From Alphaproteobacteria bacterium (GTDB taxonomy: Bacteria > Pseudomonadota > Alphaproteobacteria > Rhizobiales > Hyphomicrobiaceae), in assembly GCA_022600335.1 (NCBI GenBank), contig JAHZKN010000349.1:1-5224 (forward strand): a stretch of 5,224 bases of DNA, in the 5' to 3' direction. Positions 1 to 4,870 of this stretch are shown piece after piece. The notes beneath the pieces are model-generated. The model had not been told where the DNA came from and did no database searches. It saw nothing but the letters and a program-made list of their open reading frames with translations. The stretch's first letter is position 1; each line of letters starts with the position of its first letter. A program made the translations under genes and the position numbers.

Positions 1-297
1 CCTGAGCGTGTAACGGCTCGTCAGATCGAGGCTGCGCGTCGCGCTATCACGCGGCATATGAAACGTGCTGGCCGTGTTTGGATCCGGATCTTTCCAGATC
101 TTCCGGTCACGTCAAAGCCGGCTGAAGTTCGCATGGGCAAGGGCAAAGTTGCGGTTGATTTTTGGTGCGCACGCGTAGCGCCCGGCCGGATCATGTTTGA
201 GCTTGATGGTGTGCCTGATGATGTTGCGCGTGAGGCGCTGCGTCTTGGGGCTGCCAAGTTACCGATCAAGACACGTGTGGTGACCAGGATCGGTTAG
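1..297 (+). CDS. rplP: 50S ribosomal protein L16, 3' part (5' end outside window)
   Basis: This is the C-terminal 98 residues of L16, a large-subunit protein that contacts 23S rRNA near the peptidyl transferase centre and the A-site tRNA elbow. The frame is open from base 1 and ends at a TAG. It matches E. coli L16 closely: [11 protein letters not shown] at fragment residues 5-15, then WIRIFPD, the RMGKGK loop at 44-49, [26 protein letters not shown], and a short tail. E. coli L16 has 136 residues, so about 38-40 N-terminal residues lie upstream. The Arg of RMGKGK corresponds to the arginine hydroxylated by YcfD in E. coli. One oddity is that the residue after RMGKGK, normally Gly (RMGKGKG), is Val, codon GTT at 148-150. 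An internal ATG at 58 is not a start, because conserved L16 sequence continues upstream of it. It is followed by rpmC after a 59-base gap. Confidence 0.97.
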   Translation, partial: PERVTARQIEAARRAITRHMKRAGRVWIRIFPDLPVTSKPAEVRMGKGKVAVDFWCARVAPGRIMFELDGVPDDVAREALRLGAAKLPIKTRVVTRIG

Positions 298-321
298 GCA
301 ACGTTGGACGAATTTACTTAG

Positions 322-337
322 CGCGGCATGCACCGCG
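322..337 (+). promoter_or_regulatory. GC-rich hairpin in rplP-rpmC gap
   Basis: Stem CGCGG (322-326) pairs with CCGCG (333-337) around a six-base CATGCA loop. It ends 8 bases before the rpmC Shine-Dalgarno GAGGA at 346-350. No U-run follows, so it does not look like an intrinsic terminator. Folding is visible from the sequence. Any role in mRNA stability or translation is inference. Confidence 0.3.
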
Positions 338-356
338 GAATGAATGAGGACGAACA

Positions 357-566
357 ATGAGCGCGGCTGATTTTAGAGATATGTCGCTAGATCAACTCGA
401 TGATCAGCTTTTGAAGCTGAAGAAAGAGCAGTTCAATCTGCGCTTTCAAAAAGCATCGGGTCAACTTGAGAATACATCGCGTGTACGCCGGATTCGGCGT
501 GACATTGCACGGGTTCAGACGATTGCACGCGAAAAGCGGGCCGGCGAAGTCAAAGCAGCCGGTTAG
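357..566 (+). CDS. rpmC: 50S ribosomal protein L29
   Basis: L29 is a small, all-helical large-subunit protein that sits at the polypeptide exit tunnel near L23 and forms part of the docking surface for trigger factor and SRP. The product is 69 residues, within the usual 60-75. It has the typical antiparallel two-helix hairpin: helix 1 spans roughly residues 10-34 ([20 protein letters not shown]), a turn is at KASGQLEN, and helix 2 is the basic stretch [16 protein letters not shown] at 41-56. The family-defining [14 protein letters not shown] core is intact. The start is supported by GAGGA at 346-350, six bases before ATG. The stop TAG at 564-566 merges into the ribosome binding site of rpsQ, which implies translational coupling. 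Confidence 0.97.
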   Translation: MSAADFRDMSLDQLDDQLLKLKKEQFNLRFQKASGQLENTSRVRRIRRDIARVQTIAREKRAGEVKAAG

Positions 567-577
567 GGGAGAATAGT

Positions 578-808
578 ATGCCGAAGCGGGTCCTCAATGG
601 TGTGGTTGTATCGGACAAAACCGATAAAACCGTCGTGGTGCAAGTTGAGCGCCGCTATACGCACCCACTACTGAAAAAGACCGTGCGTCGATCGAAAAAA
701 TACCAGGCGCACGATGAAGCAAACAAATGCAAAATCGGTGACCAGGTGGCCATTGAAGAGACCGCGCCGATTTCGAAACACAAGCGTTGGGTTGTTTTGG
801 CAAGTTGA
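578..808 (+). CDS. rpsQ: 30S ribosomal protein S17
   Basis: S17 is a primary 16S rRNA-binding protein of the small-subunit body with an OB-fold (S1-like) beta barrel. The product is 76 residues (E. coli 84). It starts [21 protein letters not shown], the standard first two strands, followed by the [24 protein letters not shown] rRNA-binding region at about 24-47 and the GDQVAIEE strand at 54-61. The C-terminal APISKHKRW segment at 63-71 matches the family's RPLSKTKxW motif, except that the normally basic residue before Pro64 is Ala. A strong Shine-Dalgarno, GGGGAG, overlaps the rpmC stop at 566-571, six bases before ATG. It is probably the last gene of the S10-type block, with the longest gap of the window following it. 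Confidence 0.97.
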   Translation: MPKRVLNGVVVSDKTDKTVVVQVERRYTHPLLKKTVRRSKKYQAHDEANKCKIGDQVAIEETAPISKHKRWVVLAS

Positions 809-863
809 TCGTTTTGAGACCGCAGGGTCTTTGAGGTGAACTACGCCAAACGAACGCACCGCA

Positions 864-892
864 GACGATAGACAGATAGATAACGACGATAG
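864..892 (+). repeat. Direct repeat GACGATAG x2
   Basis: GACGATAG occurs exactly at 864-871 and 885-892, offset by 21 bases (two helical turns). A shorter GATAG at 875-879 lies between them. It is upstream of rplN, in the only long gap of the cluster. It could be a protein-binding site pair or local low-complexity sequence. The sequence alone does not decide. Confidence 0.4.
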
Positions 893-912
893 CCTTGCAC
901 GAAACTGCAAGG
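893..912 (+). promoter_or_regulatory. Perfect 7-bp hairpin upstream of rplN
   Basis: CCTTGCA (893-899) pairs perfectly with TGCAAGG (906-912) around the loop CGAAAC. The hairpin ends 8 bases before the rplN Shine-Dalgarno candidate GAAGGA at 921-926 and leaves it unpaired. There is no trailing U-run, so it is not a terminator of standard form. It could act in mRNA stability, processing or translation control. That function is inferred. Confidence 0.4.
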
Positions 913-936
913 GCAAGTGAGAAGGAAGCCAGAGCG

Positions 937-1305
937 ATGATCCAGATGGAGTCGAATCTCGACGTCGCCGACAATTCAGGCGCTCGTCGCGTCCAATGCA
1001 TCAAGGTGCTGGGCGGTTCGAAGCGCAAATATGCGAGTGTCGGAGACACCATCGTTGTGTCCATCAAAGAGGCGATCCCCAAAGGTCGCGTTAAAAAGGG
1101 GCAAGTCATGAAAGCGGTTGTCGTGAGAACCGCAAAAGGTGTGCGCCGTCCGGATGGGTCGTTGATCCGTTTTGATCGCAACGCGGCGGTGCTGATTAAC
1201 GCTCAAGGCGAGCCAATTGGTACTCGCATTTTTGGCCCAGTGACCCGTGAACTGCGCGCAAAGAAACATATGAAAATTGTTTCTCTTGCTCCGGAGGTGT
1301 TGTGA
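937..1305 (+). CDS. rplN: 50S ribosomal protein L14
   Basis: L14 is a five-stranded beta-barrel large-subunit protein at the subunit interface. It forms bridges with 16S rRNA, contacts L19, and is the docking site of the silencing factor RsfS. The product is 122 residues, the usual length (E. coli 123). Visible blocks are [19 protein letters not shown] at the start, [13 protein letters not shown] at 21-33, the signature [20 protein letters not shown], and the invariant tail [20 protein letters not shown] from 95 on, ending LAPEVL. The ATG at 937 was chosen because L14 proteins begin MIQ. The in-frame TTG at 895 would add 14 non-conserved residues and lies inside a hairpin. GAAGGA at 921-926 is the probable ribosome binding site, 10 bases upstream. 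The TGA stop overlaps the rplX start by one base. Confidence 0.97.
   Translation: MIQMESNLDVADNSGARRVQCIKVLGGSKRKYASVGDTIVVSIKEAIPKGRVKKGQVMKAVVVRTAKGVRRPDGSLIRFDRNAAVLINAQGEPIGTRIFGPVTRELRAKKHMKIVSLAPEVL
1293..1298 (+). promoter_or_regulatory. rplX ribosome binding site inside rplN
   Basis: GGAGGT, close to the full anti-Shine-Dalgarno complement, lies within the last codons of rplN, 6 bases before ATG 1305. It favours the ATG at 1305 over the GTG at 1302 and fits start-stop coupling through the TGATG overlap at 1303-1307. Confidence 0.8.
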
Positions 1306-1631
1306 TGGCGAGTTTGAAGATCAAAAAAGGTGATCACGTCATCGTCATGATCGGCCGTGATGAAGGTAAGCACGGCGAAGTCATCGAAGTGCGCCCCAAA
1401 GAAAATCGTGCGGTTGTGCGCGGTGTGAATGTAGCGCGGCGTCACCAACGCCAGACACCAAATCAAGAAGGCGGCATCATTTCAAAAGAGGCGCCAATCC
1501 ACATTTCAAATTTGGCCCTTGAAGATCCAAAGGACGGCAAGCCGACACGGGTTGGCTTTAAGATTTTGGAAGATGGTAAAAAAGTTCGCATCGCCAAGCG
1601 CTCAGGCGAAGTGATCCCGGAGAAGAACTAG
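1305..1631 (+). CDS. rplX: 50S ribosomal protein L24
   Basis: L24 is an assembly-initiating protein that binds the 5' domain of 23S rRNA and ends up near the exit tunnel. The product is 108 residues (E. coli 104). The N-terminal KOW domain is clear: [20 protein letters not shown] at about 7-26, followed by the [12 protein letters not shown] strand-turn and the loop [20 protein letters not shown], typical of bacterial L24. The C-terminal part ([22 protein letters not shown]) carries the usual last strands. The start is the ATG that shares its A with the rplN TGA stop, so the two genes are very likely translationally coupled. The gap to rplE is only three bases. Confidence 0.97.
   Translation: MASLKIKKGDHVIVMIGRDEGKHGEVIEVRPKENRAVVRGVNVARRHQRQTPNQEGGIISKEAPIHISNLALEDPKDGKPTRVGFKILEDGKKVRIAKRSGEVIPEKN
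1591..1609 (+). other. Short hairpin in 3' end of rplX, upstream of rplE
   Basis: TCGCC (1591-1595) pairs with GGCGA (1605-1609) around a nine-base loop, ending 25 bases before the rplE start. In E. coli, S8 represses the spc operon by binding an mRNA structure near the rplE start. This is the only simple hairpin I can see close to the matching place, but I cannot identify S8-recognition features in it. It may simply be coding sequence. Confidence 0.15.
1619..1625 (+). promoter_or_regulatory. rplE ribosome binding site
   Basis: GGAGAAG in the last codons of rplX lies nine bases before ATG 1635. It supports the long N-terminal form of L5. The next in-frame ATG, at 1710, has no comparable purine-rich site upstream. 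Confidence 0.7.
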
Positions 1632-1634
1632 GTC

Positions 1635-2240
1635 ATGGCTGACAAGAAGACATCAAAACCAGGTAAGTCAAAGGCTGCATCTCAGCGTCCGGCAGACTAT
1701 GTGCCGCGCATGAAGGCGCAGTATCGCGATGTTGTGCGTGAGCAGCTGACCAAAGCGTTTGGTTATAAGAATCCGATGCAAGTGCCGCGGATCGACAAAG
1801 TCGTGCTCAATATGGGCATTGGTGAAGCCACGGCAGACCGCAAGAAAGCGGAAAATGCAGCAAAAGACTTGGCAATGATCGCCGGGCAGAAGCCGCAGAT
1901 GTCATCGGCGCGTAAGTCTATCGCAACATTTAAAGTGCGCGAGGGCATGACACTTGGCGCTAAGGTGACACTGCGCGGGGACCGGATGTTTGAGTTCTTG
2001 GATCGTTTTGTCACGATCGCACTACCGCGCGTGAAAGACTTCCGCGGCCTTAACCCGAAGAGCTTTGATGGCCGTGGCAACTATGCCTGCGGTTTGAAAG
2101 AGCACATCGTGTTTCCAGAAATCGACTATGACAAGGTTGATGAAATCTGGGGCATGGATGTTGTGGTTTGCACAACAGCATCGACCGACGACGAAGCCCG
2201 CGAATTGTTGCGTGGCTTTAACTTTCCCTTCCGCAACTAG
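1635..2240 (+). CDS. rplE: 50S ribosomal protein L5 with extended N-terminus
   Basis: L5 binds 5S rRNA in the central protuberance and contacts P-site tRNA and S13 across the interface. The product is 201 residues against 179 in E. coli. The conserved body starts around residue 27 (KAQYRDVV), with [18 protein letters not shown] at 48-65, [15 protein letters not shown] at 83-97, [15 protein letters not shown] at 110-124, [20 protein letters not shown] at 131-150, PEIDYDKVD at 161-169 and the terminal FNFPFRN. The first 20 or so residues ([19 protein letters not shown]) are a Lys/Ser-rich, probably disordered tail. It is about 22 residues longer than E. coli and, as I recall, roughly 15 longer than typical alphaproteobacterial L5. 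In the family signature the position after GQKP is Gln (85-89 GQKPQ), where a hydrophobic residue is usual. Confidence 0.97.
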   Translation: MADKKTSKPGKSKAASQRPADYVPRMKAQYRDVVREQLTKAFGYKNPMQVPRIDKVVLNMGIGEATADRKKAENAAKDLAMIAGQKPQMSSARKSIATFKVREGMTLGAKVTLRGDRMFEFLDRFVTIALPRVKDFRGLNPKSFDGRGNYACGLKEHIVFPEIDYDKVDEIWGMDVVVCTTASTDDEARELLRGFNFPFRN

Positions 2241-2244
2241 AGGA

Positions 2245-2265
2245 CCTCAGGCGGCCCCTGAAAGG
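2245..2265 (+). promoter_or_regulatory. Bulged hairpin in rplE-rpsN gap
   Basis: TCAGG (2247-2251) pairs with CCTGA (2257-2261) around CGGCC. The stem can continue with CC (2245-2246) against GG (2264-2265) across a two-base AA bulge. It ends five bases before the rpsN Shine-Dalgarno at 2271. No U-run follows directly. A regulatory role is inferred, and chance is possible at this size. Confidence 0.25.
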
Positions 2266-2281
2266 CCTTTGGAGATTTTGA

Positions 2282-2587
2282 ATGGCGAAAAAAGGTTCCA
2301 TTGAGAAGAATAAGCGGCGGCAAAAGCTCGCGGCGCAATATACTGAGAAGCGCAAGCGTCTCAAAGATATAGCGCACGACCAAAAACTGTCAGCTGAGGA
2401 GCGCTTTGCTGCACATATGAAATTGGCGCAGCTGCCGCGCAACTCTGCCCCCAATCGGGTGCGCAATCGTTGTGAGGTCACAGGGCGCCCACGTGGGTAC
2501 TATCGCAAACTTCGCATGTGCCGAAACCAGCTAAGGGAACTCGCCAGTCGTGGCCTGATTCCTGGCATGGTCAAGTCAAGCTGGTAG
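2282..2587 (+). CDS. rpsN: 30S ribosomal protein S14, long zinc-free form
   Basis: S14 is a small-subunit head protein needed late in 30S assembly, near the A and P sites. The product is 101 residues, exactly the length of E. coli S14. The long basic N-terminal helix region ([16 protein letters not shown]) is followed by [20 protein letters not shown] at 54-73 and the C-terminal [20 protein letters not shown] and KSSW. Only two single cysteines are present, C64 and C80. The CxxC pairs of the zinc-binding short form are absent, so this is the C-minus type that needs no zinc. GGAG at 2271-2274 lies seven bases before the ATG. A short hairpin precedes it. rpsH follows after 15 bases. Confidence 0.97.
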   Translation: MAKKGSIEKNKRRQKLAAQYTEKRKRLKDIAHDQKLSAEERFAAHMKLAQLPRNSAPNRVRNRCEVTGRPRGYYRKLRMCRNQLRELASRGLIPGMVKSSW

Positions 2588-2602
2588 GGAGAACTTAAAC
2601 TC

Positions 2603-3001
2603 ATGTCGATGAGCGATCCTCTTGGCGATATGCTGACGCGCATCCGAAACGCACAAATGCGTCGGCGGCCGAAGGTGCACACCCCGGCTTCGAATATTCG
2701 TGGTCGTGTGCTCGATGTTCTGGCTGACGAGGGCTTTATCCGCGGCTACGTCCGTGTCGAGCCCAAAGACGGTATGCCGGAATTTGAAATTGAGCTGAAG
2801 TATTTCAACGGTGAGCCAGCAATCAAGAAAATTGCCCGCGTATCACGGCCAGGTCGCCGCGTGTACTCGCCAGTGAAAGATCTCACAGCAGTTGCCAACG
2901 GCCTTGGCGTTGCCATTCTGTCCACGCCGAAGGGCGTTATGTCGGACACGAAGGCCCGCGAAGAAAATGTTGGCGGCGAGATTCTTTGTAACGTTTTCTA
3001 G
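2603..3001 (+). CDS. rpsH: 30S ribosomal protein S8
   Basis: S8 is a primary 16S rRNA-binding protein of the platform. In E. coli it also represses translation of its own (spc) operon. The product is 132 residues (E. coli 130). It opens [21 protein letters not shown], has [14 protein letters not shown] at 61-74, [10 protein letters not shown] at 79-88 and [20 protein letters not shown] at 100-119, and ends GGEILCNVF, the complete two-domain pattern including the STPKGVM rRNA-contact loop. The ATG at 2603 was preferred to the ATG two codons later because S8 proteins of this group start MS(L/M)SDPLGD. GGGAG at 2587-2591, overlapping the rpsN stop, is the likely binding site, though its 11-base spacing is rather long. 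Confidence 0.97.
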   Translation: MSMSDPLGDMLTRIRNAQMRRRPKVHTPASNIRGRVLDVLADEGFIRGYVRVEPKDGMPEFEIELKYFNGEPAIKKIARVSRPGRRVYSPVKDLTAVANGLGVAILSTPKGVMSDTKAREENVGGEILCNVF

Positions 3002-3026
3002 TCGAGCACCCGGACTGAGGGCTGGG

Positions 3027-3041
3027 CAAACACAAGGTTTG
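3027..3041 (+). other. Small hairpin over the weak rplF ribosome binding site
   Basis: CAAAC (3027-3031) pairs with GTTTG (3037-3041) around ACAAG. The only Shine-Dalgarno-like bases upstream of rplF, AAGG at 3034-3037 (with a GAG at 3041-3043), fall in the loop and stem. The stem is AT-rich and weak, so any effect on rplF translation is speculative. Confidence 0.15.
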
Positions 3042-3047
3042 AGAAAC

Positions 3048-3590
3048 ATGTCGCGAATTGGCAAGAGACCCGTACCGGTTCCTTCGGGCGTGACCGCGAC
3101 CATTGATGGGCAAATCGTCAAGATGAAGGGCCCCAAAGGTGAGCTGGCGTTTTCGGCACCTGAAGAGGTCACCATCGAAAAGACGGACGCTGGTGTTGAG
3201 GTAAAACCGCGCGGAGACGACAAGCGTTCGCGCTCCATGTGGGGTACGTCGCGAACGCAGATTCAAAATCTCGTTCAGGGTGTCTCCGAGGGGTATTCCA
3301 AGACCTTAGAGATTCAGGGTGTTGGCTACCGGGCGGCGATGAAGGGTAAAGACAAGCTGCAGCTCAATGTTGGCTACTCCCATGAAGTTGTGCACGACAT
3401 TCCTTCCGGAATCGAAGTGAAGGTTGGTGGGGCCAAGCAGGAAGTGGTCACTGTCTCAGGCATTGATCGACAACTGGTTGGCCAAGTGGCTGCAGAAATT
3501 CGCGCCTATCGGCCGCCTGAACCCTACCAGGGTAAAGGCATCCGCTATCAAGGCGAATACATCTTCCGCAAGGAAGGCAAGAAGAAATAG
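3048..3590 (+). CDS. rplF: 50S ribosomal protein L6
   Basis: L6 is a large-subunit protein with two repeated alpha/beta domains near the base of the L7/L12 stalk and the sarcin-ricin loop, important for factor binding. The product is 180 residues (E. coli 177). It starts [16 protein letters not shown], with KMKGPKGEL at about 25-33, [19 protein letters not shown] in the linker between domains, and the C-terminal signature [11 protein letters not shown] at 157-167, ending in the common RKEGKKK tail. The signature lysine (PEPYKGKG in E. coli) is Gln here. The frame stays open upstream to about 2892 inside rpsH, but only the ATG at 3048 gives the family N-terminus. The Shine-Dalgarno is weak (AAGG 3034-3037 or GAG 3041-3043). 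Confidence 0.97.
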   Translation: MSRIGKRPVPVPSGVTATIDGQIVKMKGPKGELAFSAPEEVTIEKTDAGVEVKPRGDDKRSRSMWGTSRTQIQNLVQGVSEGYSKTLEIQGVGYRAAMKGKDKLQLNVGYSHEVVHDIPSGIEVKVGGAKQEVVTVSGIDRQLVGQVAAEIRAYRPPEPYQGKGIRYQGEYIFRKEGKKK

Positions 3591-3602
3591 GACGTAAGAC
3601 TT

Positions 3603-3965
3603 ATGGCTGGTTCACGAAAACTCCAACAACGGCGCATGAAGCGTGTGCGTCTTGCGCTTAAAGCGCGGGCCAAGGGTCGCCCACGCCTTTCCGTGTTCCG
3701 TTCATCGAAGCACATCTATGCGCAGATCATCGACGACGGTGCGGGCAAGACGGTTGCAGCTGCCTCGTCGCTGGAAAAAGATTTAAGATCGTCGTTGAAG
3801 ACTGGCGCCGATACCAATGCAGCCGCTGCTGTTGGCAAGCTCGTCGCCGAGCGTGCAAAAGGAGCGGGCGTAAAAGAAGTCATCTTTGATCGTGGCGGTT
3901 ATCTCTATCATGGCCGCGTCAAAGCACTTGCCGACGCTGCGCGCGACGGCGGGCTGAATTTCTGA
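3603..3965 (+). CDS. rplR: 50S ribosomal protein L18
   Basis: L18 binds 5S rRNA together with L5 and attaches it to the large subunit in the central protuberance. The product is 120 residues (E. coli 117). The arginine/lysine-rich N-terminal tail ([20 protein letters not shown]) is followed by the strand [20 protein letters not shown] at 26-45, an alanine-rich helix with [17 protein letters not shown], and the family hallmark [22 protein letters not shown] from 93 onward, ending GGLNF as in most bacterial L18. AGGA at 3589-3592, overlapping the rplF stop, is the likely ribosome binding site, 10 bases before ATG. The stop TGA overlaps an ATG in TGATGA just before rpsE. Confidence 0.97.
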   Translation: MAGSRKLQQRRMKRVRLALKARAKGRPRLSVFRSSKHIYAQIIDDGAGKTVAAASSLEKDLRSSLKTGADTNAAAAVGKLVAERAKGAGVKEVIFDRGGYLYHGRVKALADAARDGGLNF

Positions 3966-3967
3966 TG

Positions 3968-3973
3968 AAAGGA
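3968..3973 (+). promoter_or_regulatory. rpsE ribosome binding site, deciding a GTG start
   Basis: AAAGGA lies eight bases before GTG 3982 and supports that non-ATG start. The ATG at 3965 just upstream is out of use for rpsE: its frame reads four codons (M-K-G-H) and stops at TAA 3977-3979. Confidence 0.7.
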
Positions 3974-3981
3974 CACTAACC

Positions 3982-4560
3982 GTGGCACGTTCCCCAGGCA
4001 GAGGAGATCGCGGACGCGACCGTGATCGCGAGGAGAGCGAATTTTCGGACAAGCTGGTTCACATCAATCGTGTTGCGAAGGTTGTGAAGGGCGGTAAACG
4101 GTTCGGATTTGCAGCGCTTGTTGTTGTTGGTGACCTTAAGGGCCGAGTTGGCTTTGGTCACGGCAAAGCACGTGAAGTTCCAGAGGCAATTCGCAAGGCA
4201 ACAGAGTCGGCGCGCCGTGATTTGGTGCGTGTGCCGCTGCGCGATGCGCGTACGCTGCATCACGACAGCAAAGGCCGCCATGGGGCCGGTAAGGTTGTGC
4301 TCAGAGCAGCCCCTGCTGGTACTGGTATTATTGCTGGTGGCGCAATGCGCGCTGTCTTTGAAATGCTTGGCGTGCAGGATGTGGTCGCGAAGTCTGTTGG
4401 CTCAACCAATCCCTACAACGTTGTTCGCGCAACCTTTGATGCATTGAAACAGCAAGAGAATCCACGTGGCGTCGCAGCGCGACGCAACAAAAAAGTGTCT
4501 GAAATTGTATCGCGCAGGCGTGATGTTTCGGCGCAAGACGAACTGGCAGCAGACGCTTAA
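3982..4560 (+). CDS. rpsE: 30S ribosomal protein S5
   Basis: S5 sits at the back of the small subunit by the mRNA entry channel. It affects decoding fidelity and is the site of spectinomycin-resistance mutations. The product is 192 residues (E. coli 167). The body is standard: [20 protein letters not shown] at 27-46 (double-stranded RNA-binding-type domain, with the spectinomycin loop VKGGKR of wild-type appearance), [21 protein letters not shown] at 50-70, then [13 protein letters not shown] at 113-125 and [11 protein letters not shown] at 141-151. The extra length is a charged N-terminal tail ([15 protein letters not shown]), about 10 residues longer than E. coli, and an acidic/basic C-terminal tail of about 15, both familiar in alphaproteobacterial S5. 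The start codon is GTG, the only non-ATG start in the cluster. Confidence 0.97.
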   Translation: MARSPGRGDRGRDRDREESEFSDKLVHINRVAKVVKGGKRFGFAALVVVGDLKGRVGFGHGKAREVPEAIRKATESARRDLVRVPLRDARTLHHDSKGRHGAGKVVLRAAPAGTGIIAGGAMRAVFEMLGVQDVVAKSVGSTNPYNVVRATFDALKQQENPRGVAARRNKKVSEIVSRRRDVSAQDELAADA

Positions 4561-4645
4561 GAGGCGAACTCAATCTCTGGCTGAGCACGCCGGGTTACTC
4601 TGAAGTGAGACACACGGTCCAGCTGAGACAAAGTGGTGAATGAAG
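4561..4645 (+). other. 85-base rpsE-rpmD gap
   Basis: This is the second longest gap of the cluster. It holds a weak possible stem (CTGGC 4577-4581 with GCCGG 4589-4593, one G-T pair, seven-base loop) and the hexamer GCTGAG twice, at 4580-4585 and 4622-4627. I see no open reading frame with a ribosome binding site, no terminator U-run and no promoter-like pair. Confidence 0.5.
4635..4639 (+). promoter_or_regulatory. rpmD ribosome binding site
   Basis: GGTGA, part of the anti-Shine-Dalgarno complement GGAGGTGA, lies immediately before the ATG at 4640 but six bases before the ATG at 4646. The spacing favours 4646 as the rpmD start. Confidence 0.55.
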
Positions 4646-4840
4646 ATGGCAGCGAAGAAGACAGTCACAGTTGAGCAGATCGGAAGCCCGATCCGACGCA
4701 CGAAAGATCAGACGCAGACGCTGATCGGTCTGGGCTTGAATAAGCTGCACCGGACGCGGACGCTTGAAGATACGCCTGCCGTCCGCGGCATGATCAACAA
4801 AGTGCATCATCTGGTGCGTGTTGTTAACGACAAGGCTTAA
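4646..4840 (+). CDS. rpmD: 50S ribosomal protein L30
   Basis: L30 is a small ferredoxin-like-fold large-subunit protein that packs against 23S rRNA domain II. It is absent from some bacteria. The product is 64 residues (E. coli 59). The sequence [17 protein letters not shown] at about 6-22, followed by [35 protein letters not shown], is the full bacterial L30 pattern, with the [17 protein letters not shown] segment matching alphaproteobacterial members. Two in-frame ATGs lie six bases apart, at 4640 (MKMAAKK) and 4646 (MAAKK). The second is chosen for its Shine-Dalgarno spacing and for the usual short M-A-K-type L30 N-terminus. The first remains possible and would add two residues. rplO follows after 30 bases. 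Confidence 0.95.
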   Translation: MAAKKTVTVEQIGSPIRRTKDQTQTLIGLGLNKLHRTRTLEDTPAVRGMINKVHHLVRVVNDKA

Positions 4841-4853
4841 AGATCAGAACTTT

Positions 4854-4860
4854 AAAGGAG
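4854..4860 (+). promoter_or_regulatory. rplO ribosome binding site
   Basis: AAAGGAG, a strong Shine-Dalgarno, ends 10 bases before ATG 4871. It confirms the start of the partial last gene. Confidence 0.8.
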
Positions 4861-4870
4861 TGTGGGTCCC

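Larger units (their letters stand above)
809..936 (+). promoter_or_regulatory. rpsQ-rplN intergenic region, possible internal spc-type leader
   Basis: This 128-base gap lies where E. coli has the boundary between the S10 and spc operons, with the spc promoter in between. I see a small 5-bp hairpin at 817-830 (AGACC/GGTCT, loop GCAG), an exact 8-base direct repeat GACGATAG at 864-871 and 885-892 with another GATAG at 875-879 between, and a stronger hairpin at 893-912. The best sigma-70-like pair, TTGAGA (814-819) and TGAACT (837-842) with 17-base spacing, matches the -10 consensus at only three positions and is not convincing. The position suggests a regulatory leader by analogy. The promoter itself is not demonstrated. 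Confidence 0.35.

Noticed and set aside
817..830. AGACC/GGTCT hairpin as an intrinsic terminator after rpsQ
   Set aside because: The stem is only five pairs and is followed by TTGAGG rather than a T-run.
814..842. TTGAGA-17-TGAACT as a sigma-70 promoter
   Set aside because: The -10 matches consensus at only three positions, and the -35 overlaps a small hairpin. It is too weak to call.
895..936. Upstream TTG start adding 14 residues to L14
   Set aside because: L14 proteins begin at MIQ, the extension is not conserved, and it lies in a hairpin with the Shine-Dalgarno downstream of it.
594..1181. Long antisense open frame (195 codons) across rpsQ and rplN
   Set aside because: It lies opposite two certain genes, has no ribosome binding site or recognisable protein features, and is explained by codon use of the sense genes.
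2892..3047. N-terminal extension of L6 into rpsH
   Set aside because: It is the rpsH coding region read in another frame. L6 clearly begins MSRIGKRPV at 3048.
2843..3238. Antisense open frame of 131 codons opposite rpsH/rplF
   Set aside because: Shadow of conserved ribosomal-protein coding sequence, with no family resemblance.
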